A DNA stretch of 64,000 bases. Origin: Pedobacter sp. MC2016-15. Its GTDB lineage: Bacteria; Bacteroidota; Bacteroidia; Sphingobacteriales; Sphingobacteriaceae. Below, piece after piece: positions 1-8,117 of the stretch. The notes beneath the pieces were generated by a model. It ran no database searches, was not told the DNA's origin, and worked only from the letters and a program-made list of their open reading frames with translations. Every line of letters starts with the position of its first letter. Position 1 is the first letter of the stretch. The position numbers and the translations under genes are program-made. The DNA lies in contig NZ_JAPIVS010000001.1 of the NCBI RefSeq assembly GCF_026239695.1, positions 620,001-684,000 of the forward strand, given 5' to 3'.

Positions 1-57
1 TCACAATATTCTGAAATGATGATTTTATCTTTACGAGAGCACAAAAGCCCATAATTT

Positions 58-1080
58 ATGAAGAAAATAGGTTTCTTATCCTTTGGTCATTGGCAGAACC
101 ATCCTGCATACCAGGCCAGAACTGCAGGAGATACACTGTTACAGTCGATCGACCTGGCCGTTGCTGCAGAAGAATTGGGTGTCGATGGCGCATATTTCCG
201 TGTGCACCATTTCGCCGCTCAGCTGGCTTCGCCTTTCCCTTTGCTTTCAGCAATCGGTGCAAAGACAAAGAAAATAGAAATAGGTACCGGTGTAATCGAC
301 ATGCGTTACGAGAACCCGATGTACATGGTAGAAGATGCCGGCGCTGCAGATCTGATCTCAGGCGGGCGATTACAATTAGGTTTAAGCAGAGGTTCACCGG
401 AGCAAGTGATCGACGGCTGGCGTCATTTCGGCTATGAACCTGCAGAAGGGGGCACAGATGCCGATATGGGTCGTGAGAAAGCCCTGAAGTTTTTGGAACA
501 ACTGAAAGGCGAAGGTTTTGCCGAGCCCAACCCATACCCGATGTTTCCTAATCCTCCGGGCTTGTTACGTTTAGAACCGCATTCTGAAGGATTGCGCGAA
601 CGGATCTGGTGGGGTGCTGCTTCCAACGCTACCGCCGTGTGGGCAGCAGAAAATGGCATGCACCTGCAAAGTTCTACGCTGAAATTTGACGAAAGCGGAA
701 AGCCTTTTCATATCCAGCAGGCTGAACAAATCAGACTGTACAAGGAAGCCTGGAATAAAGCCGGACATGAACGCGAAGCCAGAGTTTCGGTAAGCCGTTC
801 CATCTTTGCTATTGTCAATGATCAGGACAGGCAACTGTTTGGACGTGAGTCTGGTCAATCCGACAAGATTGGCTACATCGAAAGTGATAAACGCGCCATC
901 TTTGGACGGAGCTATGCTGCAGAACCTGATCAACTGATTAAAGAGCTGGCCGAAGACGAAGCTATACAGGAGGCAGATACCTTACTGTTGACCATCCCCA
1001 ACACCCTGGGCGTCAATTATAATGTGCATGTACTTTCAGCTATTCTGGAGCACGTAGCTCCTGGATTGGGCTGGCGTTAA
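58..1080 (+). CDS. LLM-class flavin-dependent oxidoreductase
   Basis: A 340-residue single-domain protein of the bacterial luciferase-like monooxygenase family, which uses reduced flavin and O2 in a TIM-barrel fold. The N-terminus (MKKIGFLSFGHW), the AEELGVDGAYFRVHHF segment near residue 37 and the GGRLQLGLSRGSPEQV segment near residue 102 are typical of the family. It is soluble, with no signal peptide. The ATG follows a near-consensus -7 box (TATCTTTA, 26-33). A second family member lies at 2437-3450 on the other strand; the two are clearly different proteins rather than a recent duplication. The substrate cannot be deduced. The gene is convergent with the next one, five bases away. Confidence 0.88.
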   Translation: MKKIGFLSFGHWQNHPAYQARTAGDTLLQSIDLAVAAEELGVDGAYFRVHHFAAQLASPFPLLSAIGAKTKKIEIGTGVIDMRYENPMYMVEDAGAADLISGGRLQLGLSRGSPEQVIDGWRHFGYEPAEGGTDADMGREKALKFLEQLKGEGFAEPNPYPMFPNPPGLLRLEPHSEGLRERIWWGAASNATAVWAAENGMHLQSSTLKFDESGKPFHIQQAEQIRLYKEAWNKAGHEREARVSVSRSIFAIVNDQDRQLFGRESGQSDKIGYIESDKRAIFGRSYAAEPDQLIKELAEDEAIQEADTLLLTIPNTLGVNYNVHVLSAILEHVAPGLGWR

Positions 1081-1085
1081 TCCTG

Positions 1086-2378
1086 TTATCGCGTGTCCTT
1101 GAGGTTAATCTTCAAAGGTTCATCATCACCCTTCACTGTAACCAGTGTCTCTATATCTGCTGTGGCACCTGTAGAGGCACTGGCTGAGTTGTAGATATTG
1201 TTTGAACTCAATACCGCACCACTCGGATGCATCAGGTATGATGTTCCTGCATAATATTGATACGTATAGTTGTGCGTATAGCCGAAAGAAGTCGATAAGA
1301 TATACTCGCCGGGCATCAGGTTAGTAAATTCAAAATGCCCTTTATCATCGTATACTTTTGTAGTTCTGATACATGCCTGGACATTTTTGTCTATAGGTAC
1401 TTCAGGTAATTTCTTTCCTTTTCTGATCTTTTTATTGACCTCTTTCCATTCTTCAATATATGGCTGGTTGGGCAGGATAGTAACAATAGTTCCCTTTGGT
1501 GCATACTGGGCCTTGTTGATATTCAATACTGCTAATTTGCTTGAACGGTCCCTTGCAAAAGTAGTTCCCAGGATTACGCCATTTCCTTTTTCAAATTTCG
1601 CCAGGGCTTCCGCTTTATTGAACTTGTTTTTGATAGGCTGATATTCCAGTTCGTCATTTACACAGATCTCCCACATGCCACCACCGAGAGACATCTCACG
1701 CTGCCATATTTTATGCTGATTCTTATCAATCACATAATTGTAGAGCGCACCTGTATTCTCTTCAAGTATGCCTACCAGCCAGCTTTCATGGCTTCCGGTT
1801 TTTGGAGAGCGGTATACATAACTTTTTACATCTTTGATGATATAGTTGGTAACCGGCTTATCAGTTTTAGGTTCATAATAAAATTCAGGAATTGTAGCCT
1901 TGTAACCCGTTTTTAGCGGTAAAGTGGTGAATAAATATTCTGCTAGGTTATAGTCAACCGCCTTTTCTTTAGGCGTAACATTGATGCTCTCATCCTTTCT
2001 GCCATCCAGGTAATGAACTTTACCTGTAACTGTATTTCCAAAGCTGAGCTCCGACTTGCTTTTCGTGCTCTCAAATTTATAATCAATTGGTGCCAGTGTT
2101 TTTGAATCTGCCGTAGAGCTCACTTTTCTGTACCACTTATCATTTTGGTCGGTATAGTCGGCCACTAGTTTGATCTGGTTGCCCGATATAGAAAGGTCAT
2201 GGGTAAAAGATCCTTTTTTTGTCCAGGAAGTATCTTTTACATAATAAATGATGTATTGTGATTTGCCAGGTGTTAAATGAGCGGTGTTAATCTCTGAGCT
2301 TCCCGGTAGGACTGGCTTCTGAGCATACAAACTGAACGGAGCAATAAAAAATAATAGTAAATAGCGTTTAATTCTCAT
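1086..2378 (-). CDS. Secreted protein of unknown function with a C-terminal carboxypeptidase-regulatory-like segment
   Basis: A 430-residue protein that I do not recognise by family name. It opens with a clear signal peptide (MRIKRYLLLFFIAPFSLYAQ) and has no later membrane span. Residues 35-250 resemble the beta-rich DUF3108-like periplasmic proteins (YYVKDTSW..., ..APIDYKFESTKSK), which is tentative. The part after about residue 335 (KVYDDKGHFEFTNLMPGEYILSTSFGY) looks like a carboxypeptidase-regulatory or Cna-B fold: a short 'clarify-then-deliver' beta-sandwich common in Bacteroidota surface proteins. Probably periplasmic or outer-membrane associated. It stands alone, between two convergent or codirectional oxidoreductase genes, with no visible promoter consensus. 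Confidence 0.75.
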   Translation of the reverse strand: MRIKRYLLLFFIAPFSLYAQKPVLPGSSEINTAHLTPGKSQYIIYYVKDTSWTKKGSFTHDLSISGNQIKLVADYTDQNDKWYRKVSSTADSKTLAPIDYKFESTKSKSELSFGNTVTGKVHYLDGRKDESINVTPKEKAVDYNLAEYLFTTLPLKTGYKATIPEFYYEPKTDKPVTNYIIKDVKSYVYRSPKTGSHESWLVGILEENTGALYNYVIDKNQHKIWQREMSLGGGMWEICVNDELEYQPIKNKFNKAEALAKFEKGNGVILGTTFARDRSSKLAVLNINKAQYAPKGTIVTILPNQPYIEEWKEVNKKIRKGKKLPEVPIDKNVQACIRTTKVYDDKGHFEFTNLMPGEYILSTSFGYTHNYTYQYYAGTSYLMHPSGAVLSSNNIYNSASASTGATADIETLVTVKGDDEPLKINLKDTR

Positions 2379-2436
2379 AACAATAGGGTTACGACAACTA
2401 AAATAAAAAATTTTATTTAATATAAACTGAGATATA

Positions 2437-3450
2437 CTATTTCATCAAAGGAATTAGTTTTGAACCAATCACCTCAATCGCTTTTGTGAGCTGTTCGTGG
2501 GTCAGTCCGGCGATATCCATCTGGAAAGAAAACAGATCTACACCTCCCAAAGCTTCGCTATGCCTGTGCAGCTTTTCTGCCACCCGGTCCGGTCCGCCAA
2601 CTACCAATGCCCCTTTATCAGCAATCCCAGCGTCAAACTGTGCTTTTGTCACTGGTGGCCAGCCGCGTTCCATACCTATTTTAGTCCAGGCTTCTACATA
2701 TCCCGGATAATAATCAGCAATAGCCTGCTGATCGGTTTCTGCAACATATCCCGGAGAATGTAAGCCTACCTTGAGCTGATCAGGTGTAAACCCAGCTACT
2801 TCGCCAGATTTCCTGTAAAGATCAACCAACGGGCGGAAGCGTTCTGTGTCGCCACCGATAATTGCTACCATCAAAGGAAGCCCCAGCATCCCGGCACGGG
2901 CAAAAGACTCTGGTGTACCGCCAGCTCCCAAGCACACAGGTAACTTTTCCTGTAGCGGCCGCGGATACACGGGTTGATTTTTTAGTTCCGGTCTGAACTT
3001 GCCCGACCAGGTAACGAACTCCTCGTCGCGGATCTGCAGCAGTAACTTCAATTTCTCTTTAAACAAGGCATCGTAATCATTCAGCCTGAAGCCGAACAAA
3101 GGAAAAGCATCCGTTGCAGAACCCCTTCCAGCTATGATCTCTGCACGTCCTTTGGAAATGATATCCAGTGTAGCAAACTGCTGAAAAACCCGCACAGGAT
3201 CTGCAGTACTCAGAATCGTCACCGCACTCATCAGCCTTATCCTTTTCGTACGGGCGGCAGCTGCGGCAAGTATCACTGCCGGAACTGAGTCCAGGAAATC
3301 TTTTTTATGGTGTTCGCCGATGCCGAAAACGTCCAGTCCGGCCTCATCTGCTGCCACTATTCTATCCAGCAGCTGTTCCATGGCCTGCTCGCTGTTCAGC
3401 TCATTGCTGCTGTACATTGCCGAGGCAAAACTATCAATACCTATATGCAT
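2437..3450 (-). CDS. LLM-class flavin-dependent oxidoreductase
   Basis: A 337-residue luciferase-like monooxygenase. It carries GLDVFGIGEHHKKDF near residue 38, a motif seen in F420/FMN-dependent members, the GRAEIIAGRGSATDAFPLFG block near residue 102 and CLGAGGTPESFARAG near residue 172. The C-terminus keeps the usual GGPDRVAEKLHRHSEALGG helix. Flavin-dependent oxidation of an unknown organic substrate is the expected activity. It lies downstream of the isochorismatase-like gene on the same strand, but a hairpin terminator at 3517-3558 separates them, so it probably has its own promoter. Confidence 0.87.
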   Translation of the reverse strand: MHIGIDSFASAMYSSNELNSEQAMEQLLDRIVAADEAGLDVFGIGEHHKKDFLDSVPAVILAAAAARTKRIRLMSAVTILSTADPVRVFQQFATLDIISKGRAEIIAGRGSATDAFPLFGFRLNDYDALFKEKLKLLLQIRDEEFVTWSGKFRPELKNQPVYPRPLQEKLPVCLGAGGTPESFARAGMLGLPLMVAIIGGDTERFRPLVDLYRKSGEVAGFTPDQLKVGLHSPGYVAETDQQAIADYYPGYVEAWTKIGMERGWPPVTKAQFDAGIADKGALVVGGPDRVAEKLHRHSEALGGVDLFSFQMDIAGLTHEQLTKAIEVIGSKLIPLMK

Positions 3451-3516
3451 ATTATCTTTTGATGATTGTTCTCATGAGGGCTTCTGCCGTGTCATGTGAT
3501 GGTGAATAAGGGTAAA

Positions 3517-3558
3517 AAAAACGCGGCACACTGAGATTGGTCAGCATGCCGCGTTTTT
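3517..3558 (-). terminator. Intrinsic terminator downstream of the isochorismatase-like gene
   Basis: ACGCGGCA (3521-3528) pairs with TGCCGCGT (3547-3554), with an inner CTGA/TCAG pairing at 3531-3534 and 3541-3544. An A-run on the left becomes a U-run on the minus strand, so the structure ends the minus-strand gene at 3572. Confidence 0.8.
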
Positions 3559-3571
3559 CAGAAAGGGATGA

Positions 3572-4222
3572 CTATGCCCCAACAGGCGTATTTAATAATT
3601 GTTGTTCCCAAAGGAATGCTACACCCATAGCACCGCCATGTTCAACAAGGATATTGGCAAAGCCTTCTCCAGTTTCAGTGCGGGCATGGTCGCGTTGCCA
3701 CTCAGAGATTACAGCAATCCAGTTGATTGGTGTAATGCCATGAGCTTCCATACGGCGAACGGCCATATCATGAGCTTCAACGGATACAGCTCCGCAGGCA
3801 TCAGTTACCACAAATACATCATAACCCTCTCCGGCAGCCTGAATCGCTGGCATAGCCACACAGATCTCGGTGTAAAGACCAGCGATAATCAGCTGCTTGC
3901 GGCCGCTTTTCGCAACTACATCAGTAACATTAGGATCTTGCCAGGTATTGATAAAAGTACGGTCGATAGGTTTTTGCTCAGGGAATACATCCTGGATCTG
4001 TTTGAGCAGTAAACCGCCACGATCTTCGATAACAGTAGTCAGGATGGTTGGTACGTTAAACAATTTCGCTGATTTGGCAAGCCCCGTAGCAGCGTTGACG
4101 ATCGACTGTGGATCATGGCTGTTCAGGTTAGTGAACTGAAACGGCTGGTGATCGATCAATACGACAATACTGTCCTCCGGACGTAGAAGGGCCTCGAGGC
4201 CTTTTTTTACATTTTTTGACAT
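3572..4222 (-). CDS. Isochorismatase-like cysteine hydrolase (YcaC-type)
   Basis: A 216-residue alpha/beta protein of the isochorismatase-like hydrolase superfamily. The catalytic Asp is in VVLIDHQPFQF (about residue 24), the Lys region is around AKSGRKQLIIAGLYTE, and the nucleophilic Cys is in GLYTEICVAMPAIQAAGEGYDVFVVTDACGA (Cys about residue 118, in the TEICV context). This layout resembles E. coli YcaC, whose physiological substrate is not known. The protein is cytoplasmic. It is divergent from a Crp/Fnr regulator gene; the 275-bp gap between them holds two palindromes that may be operators. Confidence 0.85.
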   Translation of the reverse strand: MSKNVKKGLEALLRPEDSIVVLIDHQPFQFTNLNSHDPQSIVNAATGLAKSAKLFNVPTILTTVIEDRGGLLLKQIQDVFPEQKPIDRTFINTWQDPNVTDVVAKSGRKQLIIAGLYTEICVAMPAIQAAGEGYDVFVVTDACGAVSVEAHDMAVRRMEAHGITPINWIAVISEWQRDHARTETGEGFANILVEHGGAMGVAFLWEQQLLNTPVGA

Positions 4223-4313
4223 GTTTTTATTAGTTATAAGGTTAACGATTTATAATGACTCAAATTTCCAGTTCCTGAGAGATCATAAAGATGATATAAG
4301 TAGAAAAAGAATG

Positions 4314-4327
4314 TCGACATATGTCGA
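4314..4327. promoter_or_regulatory. Perfect 14-bp palindrome (candidate operator)
   Basis: TCGACATATGTCGA is self-complementary over all 14 bases. It lies about 92 bp upstream of the isochorismatase-like start (4222, minus) and 171 bp upstream of the Crp/Fnr start. A one-mismatch minus-strand -7 box (GAAATTTG, 4261-4268) lies between it and the hydrolase gene, which would place the palindrome near -66. Binding protein unknown. Confidence 0.4.
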
Positions 4328-4408
4328 TGAAAGACCTGTGATGCCCAAAGAAGACGCTGATTGAACATGAAATAACTCCCATCATGTCAGACAAATAGAC
4401 CATTCCTA

Positions 4409-4422
4409 TAGGGGTACTCCTA
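4409..4422. promoter_or_regulatory. Imperfect palindrome at about -42 of the Crp/Fnr promoter
   Basis: TAGGGGTACTCCTA is palindromic at 12 of 14 positions. If transcription starts about 7 nt after the -7 box at 4444-4451, the palindrome centre falls near -42, the position used by class II Crp/Fnr activators. Autoregulation by the adjacent gene product is inference. Confidence 0.4.
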
Positions 4423-4443
4423 GCAAGAATGTGCTTTTAATCG

Positions 4444-4451
4444 TATCTTTG
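4444..4451 (+). promoter_or_regulatory. -7 promoter element of the Crp/Fnr gene
   Basis: TATCTTTG matches the Bacteroidetes primary sigma -7 consensus TAnnTTTG and lies 47 bp before the ATG at 4498. No convincing -33 TTTG is seen, which fits a promoter that needs an activator. Confidence 0.6.
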
Positions 4452-4497
4452 CAGCGCCATCACAAAATTCAATACTTAAAGGAAATCCGAGGTTTAT

Positions 4498-5082
4498 ATG
4501 CATGACGCTTTTTTTGACTACCTGAAAAAATTCTATTCTGAACCTCTTACAGAGGAGGAAAAGACATTGATCAGGCAGACATTTATTCCGTCCAGATTAA
4601 AAAAAAGACAATTTTTATTACAAGCCGGGGACCGCTGCAAGCACTTTGCATTTATCGTTAAAGGTGCAATGCGGATGTATTCTGTGGACGACAAAGGTGC
4701 TGATCACATTGTACGCCTGGGTATAGAAGAATGGTGGATGGGCGACCGTGAGAGCTTTGCGGAACATACGCCAAGTTGCTATAATATCGATGCCTGGGAG
4801 CCTTGTGAACTGCTTTGTGTGAGCAGGGAAAGTACAATTTTACTTCAGGAGAATGTTCCTGCATTTCGTGCAATGAAGATGCAGCTTGATGAGCGTAACA
4901 TCATGGCCAATAACCGCCGTCTTACCTCGTCCATAAGTTCAATGGCAGAAAAGCGTTATACTGATTTTGTTGAATGTTATCCTGAGCTGCCAAAGCGTTT
5001 TCCGCAACATATTATTGCATCTTATCTGGGTATCAATAAGGATACTTTAAGTCGCGTAAAACGCCAGCAGCATATAAAATAA
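4498..5082 (+). CDS. Crp/Fnr-family transcriptional regulator
   Basis: A 194-residue protein with an N-terminal cyclic-nucleotide-binding-like beta roll (about residues 30-115, LLQAGDRCKHFAFIVKGAMRMY) and a C-terminal helix-turn-helix (about 150-190, PELPKRFPQHIIASYLGINKDTLSRVKRQ). The HTH reads IASYLGINKDTLSRVKR, a normal Crp-type recognition helix. There is no Fnr-type N-terminal Cys cluster, so a 4Fe-4S sensor is unlikely. This short form is very common in Bacteroidota; ligands are mostly unknown. It is convergent with the aspartyl protease gene (one base between stops). Confidence 0.9.
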   Translation: MHDAFFDYLKKFYSEPLTEEEKTLIRQTFIPSRLKKRQFLLQAGDRCKHFAFIVKGAMRMYSVDDKGADHIVRLGIEEWWMGDRESFAEHTPSCYNIDAWEPCELLCVSRESTILLQENVPAFRAMKMQLDERNIMANNRRLTSSISSMAEKRYTDFVECYPELPKRFPQHIIASYLGINKDTLSRVKRQQHIK

Positions 5083-5083
5083 T

Positions 5084-6031
5084 TTAGTATTCCAGGATGT
5101 AGATTTTCTTTGCGGCATAGTCCCATACAGTTTTGTATTGGGAGAGAAATCTGTAACCGAAGGTCATCAGGTTGGGTTCATCAATACCCAATGCTTTTCT
5201 GGTGATTTGATTATGCGCTAATGTTGTTGATTCAACTCCTTTTAATGAAGTTTCAAGCTTTCCATCGATGGTGATATTTTTTACATTCAGTAAGGTATCT
5301 CTACTGCTGTCAATACCAGAATTCTGTACAGCACCTTTACTTCTGAGGGCTTCATTTGAAGATTTATCCAATTGTAACGATCCATTCTGACCGGTATCAA
5401 ATGCACCGATAACATTTATTCCGTCTATTTTCAATTTAACAATGGGGCTGTTCACTATCTTTCTGATTTCAAAATCAAGCACCGCCAATATCTTTTCACG
5501 TGCTAAGTAATCTCTGGACTTGCTGCGTTCGGCAGAGTTTTTATAAAACGTAACTTTCCGGTGCATATAATCAATCTTAAACACGTAACCCTGAAAGAAG
5601 TCATGGCCAATAAAGCCAAGGAAATCTGGCGTGACGTATTTCTGCAGGAAGTCATAGTTCGCACTATTGATGTTTTCCAGATTTTTAAACGTAATACCAT
5701 TTGGAAATTTGATCTCCTGAATGGTGTCATTAGCATTCACCTTAAACGATTGTCCGCTGCCAACGAAACCATCACCCTTCGGCTTTTTATCAGGCAATAT
5801 AACCAGGTGATCATTCAGCATCATGCTTTTTGCATGTCCTGTATCAAACATAAATTTACCACTCACACCATTCACTGTAGCCGAAATAAATGGGTAGGCA
5901 TTGATCAAAGTAATAGGAAATACAATTGTGTCTCCATGCAGGACAGCCGTTTTCTCAAATACCTGGGCCTTCGCAATGGAATGACATAGTAATAAAGAAA
6001 ACAACCAGATGGGTAAATTGAAACGTGACAT
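5084..6031 (-). CDS. Exported pepsin/retropepsin-like aspartyl protease
   Basis: A 315-residue protein with a signal peptide (ending near residue 22, HSIAKA) and two aspartyl-protease lobes. Each lobe has a catalytic-type DTG: FMFDTGHAKS near residue 63 and GAFDTGQNGS near residue 210. Two DTGs in one chain mean the active site can be built without dimerisation. It likely acts in the periplasm or at the outer membrane. It is 17 bp downstream of the VOC gene on the same strand, so the two are probably co-transcribed, though no functional link is evident. Confidence 0.82.
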   Translation of the reverse strand: MSRFNLPIWLFSLLLCHSIAKAQVFEKTAVLHGDTIVFPITLINAYPFISATVNGVSGKFMFDTGHAKSMMLNDHLVILPDKKPKGDGFVGSGQSFKVNANDTIQEIKFPNGITFKNLENINSANYDFLQKYVTPDFLGFIGHDFFQGYVFKIDYMHRKVTFYKNSAERSKSRDYLAREKILAVLDFEIRKIVNSPIVKLKIDGINVIGAFDTGQNGSLQLDKSSNEALRSKGAVQNSGIDSSRDTLLNVKNITIDGKLETSLKGVESTTLAHNQITRKALGIDEPNLMTFGYRFLSQYKTVWDYAAKKIYILEY

Positions 6032-6048
6032 ATAAGAGCTTAAGATGT

Positions 6049-6528
6049 TTAAAGAGTAAGTAAATTTTCGAGATCCAATCGTTTGCTGTACATCTCCAGT
6101 TTCCCGTTGACATCAAACCATTCCTCCCGCGGCCGGTCCCAGTAAAGTTCAACTCCGTTTTTGTCGGGATCATCAAGATAAATTGCTTCTGACACTCCGT
6201 GATCTGATGCACCTGTGATCGGATACTTTGCCTGTAGAATCTTACGTAAAATAGCTGCAAGGTCTTTTCTTTCCGGGTAAAGTATCGCCGTGTGATATAA
6301 TCCGGGAGCACGCTCAGGTGCCGGCCCACTATCTTTACTGTGCCAGGTGTTCAATCCTATATGGTGATGATATCCTCCCGCTGATATGAATGCAGCCTGA
6401 TCGCCGTAGGTGGTAATAAGCTCAAATCCCAACACGCCGCAGTAAAAATCAAGCGACCGTTGTAAGTTGCTTACTTTTAAATGTACGTGGCCGATGCGGG
6501 TTTGAGCAGGTATTTTGTAATTGTCCAT
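6049..6528 (-). CDS. VOC-family protein, catechol-2,3-dioxygenase-like
   Basis: About 159 residues of the vicinal oxygen chelate fold, built from paired beta-alpha-beta-beta-beta modules. Metal-ligand candidates are His in RIGHVHLKV (N-terminal strand), His in GGYHHHIGLNTW, and Glu in GVELYWDRP. These are the positions used by extradiol dioxygenases and glyoxalases, so an active metalloenzyme on an aromatic or similar substrate is plausible. The ATG at 6528 (MDNYKIPAQ) is preferred to an upstream TTG at 6543. Its upstream region contains the 6583-6654 inverted repeat shared with the divergent outer-membrane protein gene. Confidence 0.85.
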   Translation of the reverse strand: MDNYKIPAQTRIGHVHLKVSNLQRSLDFYCGVLGFELITTYGDQAAFISAGGYHHHIGLNTWHSKDSGPAPERAPGLYHTAILYPERKDLAAILRKILQAKYPITGASDHGVSEAIYLDDPDKNGVELYWDRPREEWFDVNGKLEMYSKRLDLENLLTL

Positions 6529-6582
6529 TTGTGAAATAATCAATAATATTTGATAAATCGAATTTCAACATCCTATCCTAAC

Positions 6583-6654
6583 AGAAAGATGATATTTGTA
6601 GATAAAGCATGTAGACATTTATCTACTACTTTTTGCTACAAATATCATCTTTCT
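6583..6654. repeat. 19-bp perfect inverted repeat with nested 9-bp repeat between divergent genes
   Basis: AGAAAGATGATATTTGTAG (6583-6601) is the exact reverse complement of 6636-6654. Nested inside, GTAGATAAA (6598-6606) pairs with 6618-6626. Each 19-bp arm contains GATATTTG, one mismatch from the -7 consensus TAnnTTTG. The left arm faces the outer-membrane gene (6744) and the right arm, on the minus strand, faces the VOC gene (6528), so the arms may be face-to-face promoters, an operator pair, or both. Confidence 0.6.
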
Positions 6655-6743
6655 CTTTTAACCTGATTACAGAGATTTGCCTGTCTACTGAATTAATCGT
6701 CGCTAATGGCGAGCCTGAACTAAATCCCATTTTACGCCTGATA

Positions 6744-8111
6744 ATGAAGTTTAAGATTTTTGTATTTGCAAGTCTGTTATTTTCCGTACAGTTTTCCCGG
6801 GCACAGCAGTTTAAGCTGTTAAGGTATGATGAAGATTATACAGCTCTGAAAGACAGCACGCGTACATTTTACAACAGGATTAAGTTCCTGCCGCTTTCGC
6901 AGGAGGGACAGCATTACCTGTCATTTGGTGGAGAGATGCGCGGAGAATTTGACCGTGCCCAGCATGAGGATTGGGGTGCCATGAACACCGGTAGCAATAC
7001 CTTTGTGCTGCAGCGCTACCATCTTCATGCAGATCTTCATCTGGGCGAGCGCTTCCGCTTTTTCGGACAACTGCGCAGTGCTTTAGAGAACGGGCGCAAG
7101 AATGGCCCGCGGCCTATCGACGAAGATCATCTGAATGTGCAGAACCTGTTCGTGGATATCGTTCCCTGGAAAGCAGCATCCAGCAAGCTGACGCTGCGAC
7201 TTGGTCGTCAGGAGATACAATATGGTAGTGGCAGACTGCTGGATGTGCGTGAAGGTCCCAACCTTCGCCTGTATTTTGACGGAGCTAAAGCGGCTTATTC
7301 TTCTCCAAATTTCCAGATTGATGGTTTTGTGTTTGGCAGCGGAAAGGTAAATCCAGGAACTTTTGATAATGCCCTGGGCCGTAGGGCACGTTTGTGGGGA
7401 GTATATAGTGCTTACACCCCAACACCAAACTTCAATGTAGATCTGTACTACCTGGGTATTGACAGAACAGCTGCACGTTTTGATGAAGGTGTCGCAGATG
7501 AAAGCCGGCATACCTTCGGTGCCAGGGTCTGGAAGAATGGTGGTGAATTCCTGTACAATTTTGAACTGGGTTATCAGGTGGGATCCTTCGGAACGGATAA
7601 GATCCGCGCCTGGGGCGGCTCTTCAGAGATCGGCTACAGATTTACTCAGCTAAAAGGATCGCCAGCCCTCAAGCTGCGCAGTGATTTTATTTCAGGCGAC
7701 AACAAAAAGGACGACGGTAGACTGGGGACGTTCAATGCGCTGCATCCCAATGGGGGCTATTTCGGGATGAACCCGCAGGCTGGTCCGGCAAATTTACTGT
7801 CGCTACATCCTAACGTGTCCTGGTCACCCTGCAAGAAGGTATTATTATCTTTCGCTACGGTTTTCTACTGGCGACAATCTTTGCAGGATGGGATTTATCG
7901 CCCTGATGGCTCTTTAAGTTTGTCGTCTTCCGGATCAGACAAACGTTACATCGGCACTTCCTATATCACCATGGCCACCTGGACCATTAACAAATTCTTG
8001 TACTACAATCTTGGTGTACAATACTTTGAAACGGGTGATTTTATCAATTATGTGATACCACAGCACAAGGATGGATTCTTTGTTGGTTCGGTACTGGCAT
8101 TCAAATTTTAA
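6744..8111 (+). CDS. Outer-membrane beta-barrel, alginate-export-like
   Basis: About 455 residues, with a signal peptide (MKFKIFVFASLLFSVQFSRAQ) and alternating amphipathic strands to the end, closing on a C-terminal Phe (SVLAFKF), the usual mark of an outer-membrane barrel. The GRQEIQYGSGRLLDVREGPNLR segment (near residue 155) and SSEIGYRF/LRSDFISGDN region fit the alginate-export (AlgE-like) family, whose members also carry other small anionic or aromatic solutes. The ATG at 6744 is chosen because it begins the signal peptide; the frame stays open upstream to 6633. It is followed six bases later by an antiporter gene, suggesting an outer and inner membrane transport pair. Confidence 0.82.
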   Translation: MKFKIFVFASLLFSVQFSRAQQFKLLRYDEDYTALKDSTRTFYNRIKFLPLSQEGQHYLSFGGEMRGEFDRAQHEDWGAMNTGSNTFVLQRYHLHADLHLGERFRFFGQLRSALENGRKNGPRPIDEDHLNVQNLFVDIVPWKAASSKLTLRLGRQEIQYGSGRLLDVREGPNLRLYFDGAKAAYSSPNFQIDGFVFGSGKVNPGTFDNALGRRARLWGVYSAYTPTPNFNVDLYYLGIDRTAARFDEGVADESRHTFGARVWKNGGEFLYNFELGYQVGSFGTDKIRAWGGSSEIGYRFTQLKGSPALKLRSDFISGDNKKDDGRLGTFNALHPNGGYFGMNPQAGPANLLSLHPNVSWSPCKKVLLSFATVFYWRQSLQDGIYRPDGSLSLSSSGSDKRYIGTSYITMATWTINKFLYYNLGVQYFETGDFINYVIPQHKDGFFVGSVLAFKF

Positions 8112-8117
8112 ATCACG

